A stretch of DNA of 64,000 nt from Paraspadella gotoi (Eukaryota; Chaetognatha). This document shows, piece by piece, positions 23,343 to 35,789 of this stretch (within the stretch, counting starts at the first letter, position 1; each line of letters begins with the position of its first letter). The stretch lies in assembly GCA_051294375.1 (NCBI GenBank), contig JBJCIZ010000744.1, forward strand, positions 1,869,252 to 1,933,251, read 5' to 3'. A model generated the notes under the pieces. It searched no databases, was not told the origin of the DNA, and saw only the letters and a list, made by a program, of their open reading frames with translations. The translations under genes were made by a program, and so were the position numbers.

Positions 23343-23651
23343 GATTTGTACATTCTTCCACGACGTTCATTCTCTCTCTCTCTCCATCGCGATTAATTAC
23401 CAATCGCTTTACTTTCTCTACCATTCACCCGCACCCTCCACCATTTTCTAAAATTTTATCATTTTCACATCACTCTACTCCACACTCACTGACCGAAAAC
23501 CCCTTCTTTACCACCTTCGAACCACCCCCCGGGACTACCCGCAGGGACCACCCCCAGGGACCACCTCACCCCCAACCCTCCACACAGAATGCCCACGCGC
23601 CATTAACATTAAAGTGCTCTACTTCCAGTTCCATCCCGACCGGGACCATCT
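19960..23651. repeat. Block C, copy 2 (partial)
   Basis: Runs parallel to about 13150-17500 of C1: the TTAACACTAAACCATTAT-like start, the 22-bp minisatellite, the CCTTTTCC tract, (GTC)n, the CATTATCTCC minisatellite, the GTC/ATC region and the GA and CT tracts, then directly the CTCACTGACCGAAA core. The AT-rich 700-base spacer of C1 is missing. It is bounded by 25-N gaps on both sides. Confidence 0.85.
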
Positions 23652-23676
23652 NNNNNNNNNNNNNNNNNNNNNNNNN
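23652..23676. other. Assembly gap of 25 N
   Basis: A 25-N placeholder between C2 and C3. Confidence 0.95.
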
Positions 23677-24987
23677 GGTTCGCCTTTGCTCGAGCTGAGG
23701 CGAAGGGGGAAATTTATAGAAAATAGTTGAGAAGTTAGGGGAATTATTGCAATGGTTATTGATTTATTAATGATTGTTTATATGATTAATGGGATTAATG
23801 ATTAATGTTATGCTATTTTCATGACCAGTTTAGCTACTGACAATTTTTTTTATCACGAACTTCATAAGATCATCTGATCCAATGAAAATATGAATAAAGC
23901 TAATATATTTCTTTTCTAGTTATTATTATTTTTTTTGGGACTTTTATCCAAAATATATCATAAAAATAGTTGAATACGAAGTCAAATTTTTTTTCCAAAA
24001 TAAATATAATTTTATTTTATTTCGTTTCTTTCACGGGGAAGAAGAGGAAGATTTCCTTTTTTCTTTTCATTTTCTTTTTTTTCTTTTTTGTTTTATATTG
24101 TCCAGCTCTCTTTTTTGATGTCTTTCTTTTTCTTTCTTTCTTTTTTTATTTCTTCTTTTTCTTTCTTTCTTTCTTTCTTCTTTCTTTCTTTCTTTCTTTC
24201 ATCATATTTTTCAATCCCTATGTTTCACTTCGCTTCTTCTCGTATTTCACTTCTTTATTTTTATCTTCGACTCCCGTTTGTTTGTTTTTTATTTGAATTC
24301 GTTAAATTAAAAAAACAAAGATTTTTTGTTGAAATTTCCCTCTTTTTTTTTTACGTCGGGAATTTTACATAAAATCAAATAAAATGTTAAAATTTAAAAA
24401 TAAAAGTTGACTTTCTTGTACAACTAAGGAGCTATTTTTATCAATAGCCACAATTACAAGCAACAACAAACATTCAACAAACACATCAAAATCTAAGTGA
24501 AAAATCATCGGCCTTTGCCCCTGATTTCACAGTCTTTGGCTCCTTCGTAACGCGTTTTAACATTTTCCGACTATTTATAACGCCATTTATTTTATGCTGT
24601 TATTCTGGTTCCTTCTCTGCCGGTTTTGGATCGTCTATTACGAAGCGAGGCGCCAGTTCTTGTTTTTTATTACTAAACTCAGTTTAATATTTTTAACCAT
24701 TATTGTGTATCTCAACTATCTTAGCTTAATTTCTCTAGACTATTCATACTTTAATCGTAAAATATTACTTCTAATTTTGAATTAATGAAATGGGACGTTC
24801 TGAGAAATAAGCCTCCCTTTCTCCTTTTTACTCTTATTTTTTTACCTTTCTCCTTTTTTTTCACTACTCTCGCTCTCTTATCCTCTATCTTCCTCGCTTG
24901 TTTGACTTGTTCGTGGTGTCTGCCATTGCTATTTCTCTTTTTAACGTGACGTCGTTTACAGTTCGCGGTGCCACATTCTCTTCTCCT

Positions 24988-25034
<47 letters not shown>

Positions 25035-28009
25035 TCTCTTTACTCTCTCTCTCTCTTCTCCCGGGGGCGCAACTTTTCCTCTTGAGTTATTGAAAAAAAA
25101 AGTATTTCTTGTTTTGTTCACAAGCAACGCTCCTGGCGGAGAAAAAAAAGTGAGCGTTGCCTGACGTGGTTTTCTGTTTCTGTCTTTTCAGACAAGTTTA
25201 CGTGAAAAAAAGAGTTAAATTAAAACAAACACAAAATGTAACAATTTCAAAATACATAAACCATTATATTATTCATACTTACAAATAGACAAGTTGGTTT
25301 AATAACCAATATAACCCGTTCAAACCTCTTCTCATACTAGTAACATATTACGTCCTCACACTCCTTCCTCACACTGGTCGCCCACACTACCCCATCCCAC
25401 ATCGACCCGATTTTCCATTCACAGTTTCACACGGACTCCAATCATTCGGCTCACGATTTCGCTCATTGACTTTCCACGACTCATTTTCACGATTCTTTAT
25501 ACGATTCAGTCTTCTCGTCCTTTCACAATTACACCTTTCGTCCTTTCCTTTCAAGTATCTCTCTTTTCTTTACAGCCTTCCTCTCTTTTCTTTTCACGCC
25601 TTCCTCTCTTTTCTCTCGCACGTTTCTTCCTTTTCTTTTAACACTTTTCTTTCTATATGGTTTCCACTTTACTCTCTTTTCTTTCACACCTTCCTATCTT
25701 TTCTTTCACGCCTTCTCTCTTTTCCTTCACGCCTTCTCTCTTACTTCAGCCTTCCTTCTTTTTCTTTCGCACGTTCCTTCCTTTTTATTTTAAACACTTT
25801 TCTTTCTTAATGCTTCCACTTTACTCTCTTTTCTTTCACGCCTTCTCTCTCCCTTAATTCAAATGTCACTCCGTTTTTCTTCACTCCTTCTCCCTTTTCT
25901 TAATGAATTATTCTTTTCTTTCTCAAAATTCCTCCTTTTCTTTTCCACTTCCTCCCTTTCCTTTTCCAATTTTCCTCCCTTTTCTCTTCCACTTCCTCCT
26001 TTTTTTCTCACGTTGTCTGCCTTTTCTTTTTCCCACTTTCTTCCTTTCTTTCGTCGCGATCCTCTATTCATTCTTACTTAAAGCTTTTCAATTTTTTTTT
26101 CTTCTTCTTTCTCCCGGTGATCCTCATTATTCTCAGTTACTCCTTTTTTTCTCTCATTCTTTTTTCCTTTTTTATTTCCTTTTTTTTTTTCTTTTCTCCT
26201 TTCTCTTTTTCTCCTTTTTCTTTTCTTTTTATTCCTTTTCTTTTTCTCCTTTCCTTTTGTCCTTTTCCCTCCTTTCTTTTCCTTTTTCCTCCTTTCCTTT
26301 TCCCTCCTTTTCCTTTTCTTTTTCCTCTTGTATCCCATCAACTGACAAAAGAAAAGGTCAGTAAACTAATTAGTGACAGAGAAAGAAAAACCACTTAATT
26401 AACGTACGGATTCGCTCTATATCTTTTAGAGAATAAGGAATAATTATAAATCGTGAAGGTTTGCGGGATGCGGTCGTCGTCGGTCGTCGCTTTCGTGTCG
26501 TCGGCCCTTATACACGGACGGACTCAAACCAGATCTTTGGCTTTTTTAATTCTTTACTTTTTCTATTCTTTTCCTTTTTTGTTTTTTTCTCTCTTCTTCT
26601 TTCTATTATCTCTTCTCTTCCTCTTTCTCATTATCTCCTTCTCTCTTCTTTCTTTCTATTATTCCTCTCTCTCCTCTTCTTTCTATATTATCTCACGTTC
26701 TTCCAGTTTCTTTCTCCTATTTCTCCTATCTTTCTTCTCTTCACTCTATTCTTTCTTCTCTTCTTCATTCTCGTTTATCTCCTTTCTTTCTCCATCTCTT
26801 CTTCCTTTCCTCATTATTCCTTCTCTCTCCTTTCTTTCCTTTCTATTTCTCCTTCTCTCCTTTTCTCCTTTATTCTTCTCTCATCTCTTCCTCTTTTTCC
26901 TTTCTAATTATTCTTCTCTTCTCTTCTTTCCTTATTATTCTTCTCTCTCCTTCCTTTTCCTTCTTATCTCCTTTTCTTCCCTTCTTTCTCATTATCTCTT
27001 CTTCTTCTCTCTTCTTTCTTTCTATTATCATCTTCTCCTTTCTTCTTCTTATTATTATCTCCTTTCTCTCCTTTCCGTCAATTATTCTCCTTCTCTCTCT
27101 TCTGTTCCTCATTATCTCCTTCTCTCTCCTTCTTTCCTTCCTATTATCTCCTTGTCTCTCTTCCTTCATTCCTCATTATCCCTTCTTTCCTTCTTTCCTT
27201 CCTCATTATCTCCTTCTCTTCCTTCTTTCTCAATTATCTCCTTCTTCTCCTTTCCTCATTGTATCTCCTTCTCTCGTCCTCTATCTCCGTCTTCCTCATT
27301 ACTCCTTCTCTTTCTTCTTTCCTCATTATCTCCATCTCTCTCCGTCTCTCTTTCCTTTTCCTCTACGATTCAAACTGTATCGGCGAGGGAGAAAATAGAG
27401 TGGCCATTCATTCTACGTGCGAGAGAGGGCGCGGGTCGGTCAGTACCCCGGACTTCTCGGTCTCATTTCCGTCACGGCTCTGCGATTTGAATTGTGGTCG
27501 TCGTCGTCGTCTCGTCGTCCTTCGTCTCGTGTAGTCGTCTCGTCTTCCGGTTGTCATTCTCGATTCTTCGTAGATGTCATTCATTCTCGGCAAACGCTTC
27601 GTCATCATCTAGTTGATCATGTATCATCAATCATCATCATCATTGTTCTTGTCTGTCATTTCATTATGATCTTGTCTTCTTCATCATCTTGAAAATGATC
27701 ATTGTATTCTGTGGTCGTTGTTCTCAGTATCGTCGTTATTTGTCATGGTCGTCGTTGTTTAATCGTCATGTCTTCGGTAGTCAAAGTTATGATCGTCATC
27801 ATTGCGGTTGGTCGTCAATCGTCGTGTCGGCCTCGCTTGTACGTGAAAATAACCTTCCGTCCGTATTCCGAGTGAGGGAGTGAGAAGTGAGAAGGGAAAA
27901 AAGCCGAGGTGTATATAATCATTACTTCCATTCGAGAGAAAGGAGCGTGGGAGGCTGGGGGAGGGTGGGGGAATCTCGGGAGAAATAGAGGGGAAAATTG
28001 AAACGGAGG

Positions 28010-28060
<51 letters not shown>

Positions 28061-30086
28061 AAGAGAGAGAGAGAAAAAAAATATCACAAAATTTTGTCCT
28101 TGATAGGATTTTTAAAAAGTTTGTATTATTGTTTCATGTTATCGTTAGCTAGGCAATTAACCAATGTGAATTATTTAAAAACAAAATATACTTAATTATC
28201 TTAAGACTTTCTTGATTAGTTTTTTTTTTTCAGTTTTTAAAAACTTCAACTTTTTAAAAGTTAAAAAGAAAAGAAAGTTTTTTTCACTTAATCCCTAAAG
28301 ATTTTAATCTGGTTCTTTTTTCTTCTTTTTTTCCCCATATTTTTTTTCTTCAATTCCCAATTTTTAGTCATCGGACTTTCCATTACCTCCGCCATTTCTC
28401 TTCTCTCCTCTCTCTCTCTCTCTCTCTCTTCTTCTTTCTCTCTCTTCTCTCTCTCTCTCTCATTTGATGTACTTTTTCACGACGTTTCATTTCTCTCTCT
28501 CTTCTCCCATCGCGATTAATTACCATCGCTTTTTGCTTTCTCTCTATTCACGCACTCTCCACCTCCCACAACTAGGTGTGAAGTGAAAGTTTGGATCAAA
28601 AATTTAGCAGTTATATCTTGATAAACTATATATTTAGGAATATAATCTGTATATTTTCTTTTTTATAATTATTTGTGTCCAGTAGCTTATTTTTTGTATA
28701 TATAAATATCAATTTATATATCATAATATATTAGTAATTAGTAATATATATATATATAATATATTATAATAATATTATATAAAGCTTATATATGTCAGAA
28801 ATTTTCAAAATGGTGTTTTTTTAATTCTGAGAACAGATTCAGATTCCGTTAAAGTTAATAAAAGAAAGTATAAATCTTTTTTCAAAATATTCTTAGTAGG
28901 TTAAAAATTACAAAAAACTATGATTTTAAAGCTGGAATTTACAATCGGCGTCTTGTTAAATAGTATTTTTGCATTTTGACTAAACTTAATGAAAGATTTA
29001 TTTTAAAAAAGAATTGTACTTTTCTCTTATAATAATCTTTTTGCAAGGAATCCAATTGATTCTTAAAATTTTAAAATTGTATATTTGAAAATTTTAGCTA
29101 TGTATACTTAATTACTATATAGTAAAATATGCTCATGGTGGGAACACTAATGTAAAATATTAGAAAATTAAATTTCACAAGATGATTTTTATTGGTTTTT
29201 ATGTTTATGTTTTATATTTGTAAATTTTATTTTTTCTTATTTTATTTTTAATCCTTCTACTCGCACTCATGACCGAAACCCTTTTTCCACCTGTGAACAC
29301 CCGGGATACCGAGGGACACCAGGACCACCTCCCCAACCTTCACACAGGAATGCCCAGCGCCATTAACATTATAGTGCTCTACTTCAGTTCCATCCCGAAC
29401 CGGACCATCTGGATATTCTCCTTCGGAAATCTCTTCTCTTCTCTTCTTCTCTCTTCTCTTCTCTCTCTCTCTCTCTCTCTCCGCATGAGAGAGCGGTCGA
29501 AGAGATTGAGTATGCTAGTCATGTATGTACTGTTAACACAGAAACGTGGGAGGGAGGATCGCTCCAACTTGGATCACGTTGTTAAAGAATGAGAGAGAGA
29601 GAGAGAGAGACAAAGAGAGAGAAAAAAAAAATTAATCCCGGAGAAGAAAAGGTGTTTGAGGGTTCAAAGAGGAAAACGATGTTGTGAATTTTAAACAAAA
29701 TGTTTCAATGAAACAAATTGTGCAGAATGTGACTGTAAAGACAGAAAGTGACAGAATGTGAATGTAAAGTTTGCCAATGAACATTTGGTATCGTTGTAAT
29801 CGCTGTCAATTATCCAAACTTAGAAACTTGGTTTTATTTTAGGGAATTTTTAAATCTAGAATTGACAGATGTTGTTAATTGAATAATTTAATACTGCAAT
29901 TGAAATTGTAACAGTTCACATTTTCCCAAATTCAAACTTGTGAATGCGAAAGAAATCGTAAATCTCTATCACTTAATGCATTCACTGTGAAAGGAGAGAG
30001 AGAAAAAAAAAGAAGATGGTTGGACGTTAGAAAACTCGAAGGCTGGAGTGTGGAGACTGGAGAGCCCTACTCGGATTTTCAAGGAT

Positions 30087-30131
<45 letters not shown>

Positions 30132-30610
30132 CCCTCAGACCGGCGGAGAGAGTGTGGAAGGAAATGAGCATTAAACGAAGGAACCTGGACCGAATCAAAC
30201 TTTTGGCGCGAGATTCGGAAAAAAAAATTAAAAAAAAAGAAAAAAAAGGAGAAAAAAAAGGAAGAAAAAGAGAAAAACCATTAAGGAGCAAAGGAGGAGG
30301 CGTGGGAGGAGGAGGAGGAGGAGGAGGAGGAGGAGGAGGAGTAGGGGAGCAGAGGTGTTGTGAGTTCAGGTTGTGTCGCGGAGTACGTGAGTCTATTTCA
30401 CACCGCGTTAATGGTTGTGAAGTAGAGTTTTTTAAATACAGGGTATTTCGCAATTATTTTTTTTTTCGCCTCGGCTGAGATTTTTTTTTTCTCTCTATGG
30501 AGAAGCGGTTTTTTTTTTATGGTGCTGCATATTCATTAACATTCAGAACCCGCGCGTCTGAAACTTTTAGGATTCGTTTCGTTAATTAGACCGCGAAATT
30601 GTGGATCGAA

Positions 30611-30661
<51 letters not shown>

Positions 30662-31093
30662 CTCTTTATCTCTCTCTCAAAGTTTTTAAATAATTAAGAA
30701 TAGATTATATGTAAAAAAAAATAACCATAATATTTTTTTTAAAAAATTCTCCAAACGCGAATGACCCGAGTCGTTGTGAGATTCTCACTTTTTCCATCAA
30801 GTTCACGTGATTTGTTTTTATTTNNNNNNNNNNNNNNNNNNNNNNNNNTATGATCGGTCACGTGTCAAGATTTTCTAGCCCATCGATCTTTCGATTCGAT
30901 TCGCTCAAACTCGCGTCTATTCGTTTTCAACTTCTTAAATTATCACTCTCTCTCTCTCTCTCTCTTCTCTTCTCCTCTCTCTATCTTCTCTCTCTCCTCT
31001 CTCTTCTCTCTCTCTCTCTTCTTCTCTCTTCCATGATTATCTATTCGATAAAATGATGTTTTTATCGCTTCAAATTGGCGGAATCTCTCTTCT
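23677..31093. repeat. Block C, copy 3
   Basis: Follows C1 (11549-19306) from the CTCGAGCTGA start to the 180-bp identical end. Differences are mainly one-base deletions, many of them in T or C runs, plus tract-length changes: shorter CTTT and CT tracts, and a purer (GGA)n of about 13 units at 30300-30342. A 25-N gap lies at 30824-30848, where C1 is continuous. Confidence 0.85.
30300..30342. repeat. (GGA)n microsatellite
   Basis: About 13 GGA units, interrupted by CGA and GTA words in the C1 copy (18478-18530). Confidence 0.85.
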
Positions 31094-31148
31094 ATCGAGT
31101 TATCTATCGATAAAAAATGATGTTTTTAGTCGCTTCGAAATGGCGGTC
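31047..31148. repeat. Short direct repeat (ATGATGTTTTTA-TCGCTTC)
   Basis: The words ATGATGTTTTTATCGCTTC and ATGATGTTTTTAGTCGCTTC start near 31053 and 31118, each followed by AAATTGGCGG or GAAATGGCGG. The ATGGCGG that looks like a start codon at 31139 is part of this repeat. A TATCGATA palindrome lies between them at 31105-31112. Confidence 0.7.
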
Positions 31149-31187
31149 GTCCAAAAAGGAAAATTAAAGATTCTTCGAATATTCTTT

Positions 31188-31453
31188 NNNNNNNNNNNNN
31201 NNNNNNNNNNNNNNNNNNNNNNNNNNNNNNNNNNNNNNNNNNNNNNNNNNNNNNNNNNNNNNNNNNNNNNNNNNNNNNNNNNNNNNNNNNNNNNNNNNNN
31301 NNNNNNNNNNNNNNNNNNNNNNNNNNNNNNNNNNNNNNNNNNNNNNNNNNNNNNNNNNNNNNNNNNNNNNNNNNNNNNNNNNNNNNNNNNNNNNNNNNNN
31401 NNNNNNNNNNNNNNNNNNNNNNNNNNNNNNNNNNNNNNNNNNNNNNNNNNNNN
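31188..31453. other. Assembly gap (266 N)
   Basis: Run of N of non-standard length, so probably an estimated distance. Confidence 0.95.
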
Positions 31454-31634
31454 TATTTCATAACGTTTACACGTTGGCAAAACATTCCTTTCGCGCTTTC
31501 ACGTGAAATTTCTTTATAGTACTGCAACTGTCTACAAGCAGAATTCAAAAAATCTATAAATAACTCATTCTCGAATTTCCCTTCCGCAATCCAAAGCCAC
31601 CCCTTCAACAAGGCGTTCCACGGAAGGCGCCCCC
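31454..31634 (-). CDS. Possible coding fragment of unknown function, cut by gaps at both ends
   Basis: On the minus strand one frame is open for the whole island, about 59 codons, and runs into N at both ends. It reads GRLPWNALLKGWLWIAEGKF, then about 39 more residues with Tyr, Cys, Trp, Met and charged residues in normal proportion (for example ENELFIDFLNSACRQLQYYK). That is quite unlike the simple-repeat frames elsewhere. The sequence has no copy in the window. I do not recognise a family. It could be an exon, a fragment of a transposable-element gene, or a chance frame; with gaps on both sides neither splice sites nor a start can be seen. Confidence 0.4.
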
Positions 31635-31869
31635 NNNNNNNNNNNNNNNNNNNNNNNNNNNNNNNNNNNNNNNNNNNNNNNNNNNNNNNNNNNNNNNNNN
31701 NNNNNNNNNNNNNNNNNNNNNNNNNNNNNNNNNNNNNNNNNNNNNNNNNNNNNNNNNNNNNNNNNNNNNNNNNNNNNNNNNNNNNNNNNNNNNNNNNNNN
31801 NNNNNNNNNNNNNNNNNNNNNNNNNNNNNNNNNNNNNNNNNNNNNNNNNNNNNNNNNNNNNNNNNNNNN
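31635..31869. other. Assembly gap (235 N)
   Basis: Run of N of non-standard length. Confidence 0.95.
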
Positions 31870-32199
31870 GGGCTCTTTTCTTTCCTTTTTTTTTCCGCTT
31901 CGTCTCTTGACGAAAATAAATATTTTTTGTTTGTTTTTGTTTATTTTTCGGGTTTTTGTGTTGTTTTTTTGTTGTTCATCTTTACTGAAAAAAATAAGGC
32001 GAACAAAGATTGCTTAGGTTAAAGTCGAGAGACGCCGACGACGACGACGAAGTAAGTTAAAAGGAGACCTTACCCTTCCTTACCTTCCTCTTTTTCTCTC
32101 TCTCTCCCCGATCTTTCCTTTTTTTCTCATTTGACGAGATTTCCTTCAATTTCTATCCTTTTTTAAAAAATCTCACCTTGGGACAGATTTCGCTCGGAT

Positions 32200-32235
<36 letters not shown>
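31870..32235. other. Single-copy island ending in a GA tract
   Basis: T-rich sequence, then a run of GACGAC followed by a good splice-donor word GTAAGT at 32052-32057, then pyrimidine-rich sequence and a GA tract cut by a gap. The layout would fit a 5' untranslated exon with a donor site, but nothing confirms transcription. Confidence 0.35.
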
Positions 32236-33176
32236 NNNNNNNNNNNNNNNNNNNNNNNNNNNNNNNNNNNNNNNNNNNNNNNNNNNNNNNNNNNNNNNNN
32301 NNNNNNNNNNNNNNNNNNNNNNNNNNNNNNNNNNNNNNNNNNNNNNNNNNNNNNNNNNNNNNNNNNNNNNNNNNNNNNNNNNNNNNNNNNNNNNNNNNNN
32401 NNNNNNNNNNNNNNNNNNNNNNNNNNNNNNNNNNNNNNNNNNNNNNNNNNNNNNNNNNNNNNNNNNNNNNNNNNNNNNNNNNNNNNNNNNNNNNNNNNNN
32501 NNNNNNNNNNNNNNNNNNNNNNNNNNNNNNNNNNNNNNNNNNNNNNNNNNNNNNNNNNNNNNNNNNNNNNNNNNNNNNNNNNNNNNNNNNNNNNNNNNNN
32601 NNNNNNNNNNNNNNNNNNNNNNNNNNNNNNNNNNNNNNNNNNNNNNNNNNNNNNNNNNNNNNNNNNNNNNNNNNNNNNNNNNNNNNNNNNNNNNNNNNNN
32701 NNNNNNNNNNNNNNNNNNNNNNNNNNNNNNNNNNNNNNNNNNNNNNNNNNNNNNNNNNNNNNNNNNNNNNNNNNNNNNNNNNNNNNNNNNNNNNNNNNNN
32801 NNNNNNNNNNNNNNNNNNNNNNNNNNNNNNNNNNNNNNNNNNNNNNNNNNNNNNNNNNNNNNNNNNNNNNNNNNNNNNNNNNNNNNNNNNNNNNNNNNNN
32901 NNNNNNNNNNNNNNNNNNNNNNNNNNNNNNNNNNNNNNNNNNNNNNNNNNNNNNNNNNNNNNNNNNNNNNNNNNNNNNNNNNNNNNNNNNNNNNNNNNNN
33001 NNNNNNNNNNNNNNNNNNNNNNNNNNNNNNNNNNNNNNNNNNNNNNNNNNNNNNNNNNNNNNNNNNNNNNNNNNNNNNNNNNNNNNNNNNNNNNNNNNNN
33101 NNNNNNNNNNNNNNNNNNNNNNNNNNNNNNNNNNNNNNNNNNNNNNNNNNNNNNNNNNNNNNNNNNNNNNNNNNNN
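32236..33176. other. Assembly gap (941 N)
   Basis: The largest run of N in the window. Confidence 0.95.
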
Positions 33177-33767
33177 AAAAAAAAAATTAATTCTTTACAT
33201 TTTTCAATTTTTTGGGGTTTGCTTTGTTTCCTACGACGTAGTATATATATATATGTGAAGTGTTTCTCTTTCAGAATTTAAAGTGAAAAACCTGTNNNNN
33301 NNNNNNNNNNNNNNNNNNNNNNNNNNNNNNNNNNNNNNNNNNNNNNNNNNNNNNNNNNNNNNNNNNNNNNNNNNNNNNNNNNNNNNNNNNNNNNNNNNNN
33401 NNNNNNNNNNNNNNNNNNNNNNNNNNNNNNNNNNNNNNNNNNNNNNNNNNNNNNNNNNNNNNNNNNNNNNNNNNNNNNNNNNNNNNNNNNNNNNNNNNNN
33501 NNNNNNNNNNNNNNNNNNNNNNNNNNNNNNNNNNNNNNNNNNNNNNNNNNNNNTTTTTTATCTTTTGTTTCTCATTTTGTTTTTCCTTTTTTCATCTTTT
33601 GTTTCTCATTTTGTTTTTCCTTTTGTTTCTTTTCGCGTCTTTTTCTTTTCTTTGAATGTCTTTTTTGAAGGATGTATTTTCAGTGTCTTTTCTTTCATCT
33701 ATTGATTCTGAAATCTAGCACTCGCTCGCCAACCACGCCAAACATTTTCAATGAAATACTCAAAAAG

Positions 33768-33801
<34 letters not shown>

Positions 33802-34935
33802 NNNNNNNNNNNNNNNNNNNNNNNNNNNNNNNNNNNNNNNNNNNNNNNNNNNNNNNNNNNNNNNNNNNNNNNNNNNNNNNNNNNNNNNNNNNNNNNNNNN
33901 NNNNNNNNTCTCTTTGTTTACATTATATTCCTTTTTTTAAACATATTCTAGGCGACTAAAGAGGCAAATATTTAAACTATAATAATCAATACTTTTCTTT
34001 AATAACATAACCCTCACCTTTAAAAGGATTTGTTTCTTACTCTGCTTTCGGTTACTTTTTCCCCCTCGAAGCTTTTCTTCCACTCTCTCTCTATCTGGTT
34101 CTCGACCACTCCGTCTCGGTTTGCTTTCAAAACCTCGAAGAGAGAAACTCTGGGATGAGATGAAAAAAANNNNNNNNNNNNNNNNNNNNNNNNNNNNNNN
34201 NNNNNNNNNNNNNNNNNNNNNNNNNNNNNNNNNNNNNNNNNNNNNNNNNNNNNNNNNNNNNNNNNNNNNNNNNNNNNNNNNNNNNNNNNNNNNNNNNNNN
34301 NNNNNNNNNNNNNNNNNNNNNNNNNNNNNNNNNNNNNNNNNNNNNNNNNNNNNNNNNNNNNNNNNNNNNNNNNNNNNNNNNNNNNNNNNNNNNNNNNNNA
34401 AAAAGAGAGAGATTGTGAAAATTAAGATTCTGAATGTTGTGTCACATCTATAATATGTCTTTCCTTCTCCTGTCTCTTTTCTCTCCCTCCCTCTCTCCCA
34501 TCTTCTTCTCCCTCTCTCTTCTCCTTTCTCTCTTCTTTTCGTTTTTAATTTCAAGATTTATTTCTTTCCTTGAATTTCTTAAGCATAAACCGTCCAGATG
34601 AGATCCCTATCAAAGCACACGAAGATTTTATTTTAAAATTTTTTTTTGTCTTTTAAGTTCAAATTTTCTTATTTTAACGGACGTTATAGATTATTTGTAT
34701 TCTCTATTTCTGGTCTTTTAATCTTTCTTCTCTCACTCTCTCTACTCTCCTCTCTCTCTCTCTTCTCTCTCCTCTCTCGTTCTCATCTTCTCATCCGTCT
34801 CTCTCTCTCTCCTCATTTGTCTCCTTTAACTCCTCTCTCAAAGTTGTTCCCTTCCCTGTCTCCGAAACAACAATTATAGTTGTGTAAACAAAATTCTTCA
34901 GTTTTAACTGAGGGAGACGGCGACACGGGGAAAGA

Positions 34936-34982
<47 letters not shown>

Positions 34983-35789
34983 CTTAAATTCAGATACAGA
35001 GAGAATGAATGAACGAATCGCGTCCAAAAGTCGTCATCACCATAAACATCGATTAACTCTTAAACTTTCGATTGTTTACTTTCGACAATCTCGTTCGCTC
35101 TTCCCCTCCCCAGATGTCGCTTTCCCTTTTTTTTCTCGTTTGTTTACATTTTTTCGTCTCTCGGCCGTTTGAGCCAGAGGGGGGGGGAGACTAGTAGACG
35201 GGGAGGGGGAGTAAGGAGAGAAGTCTAACGAGTTGGTTAATGCGCGGATAGAATTACAGTTTATTTGTTCAGTCAGAATTAATAGACTGGAAATCGCCGA
35301 TCGGATTCGGGTCGTTTTTTTTTAAGATTCAAATCGGAACTGATAAGATTTTCTCAAAACTTACCTTTTTCTATTTTCGTCACAATGGAACGGGTTCGGA
35401 CGAGTAATTAGACAGTTAATAAAACGTGACAGGGAAAATATGATTGGTTGTGAAAGCTTAGCATTTATCATATGTAAAATAACTTGAATTTTAGTCCCGT
35501 CGTGGACGTTATCGCAAGTTTGTAATCTTTCGTGTAATCCAAATATAATGAAATTAGTACAAGAAGCTTTTTCATTTTAGAGGCGAAAAACTATCAACTT
35601 GGACCAATAAGCCTTTTTCCGATTAACGCCCCAAGCCTAAAAAAATCCATTCACATGAATAAGTTTTATGAACTTCTCCCTTTTTTCACCCACTTCCGGC
35701 CCCATTTTTCAAAAGCACCCGATTTCAGCTTAAAGTCAGAATTAATTTAAAAGTTGGATTAATGATAAGGATTAAAAATCAGGTTAAGA
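33177..35789. repeat. Module E, copy 1 (contains gaps)
   Basis: Matches 53655-56069 in the same order. It contains three gaps of varied size (33296-33553, 33802-33908, 34170-34399), for which copy 2 has real sequence. It includes a T-rich (TTTTGTTTCTCATT)n patch at 33554-33640, a CT tract (33773-33801), a GA tract (34925-34981), a G-rich patch (35177-35215) and about 570 bases of non-repetitive sequence (35220-35789) with no frame of coding character. Confidence 0.85.
34925..34981. repeat. (GA)n microsatellite
   Basis: Perfect GA run, shorter and interrupted in copy 2 (55225-55258). Confidence 0.9.

Noticed and set aside
31139-31187. Start of a gene at ATGGCGG
   Set aside because: The ATG lies inside a short direct repeat whose other copy has TTGGCGG; the frame runs straight into a gap.
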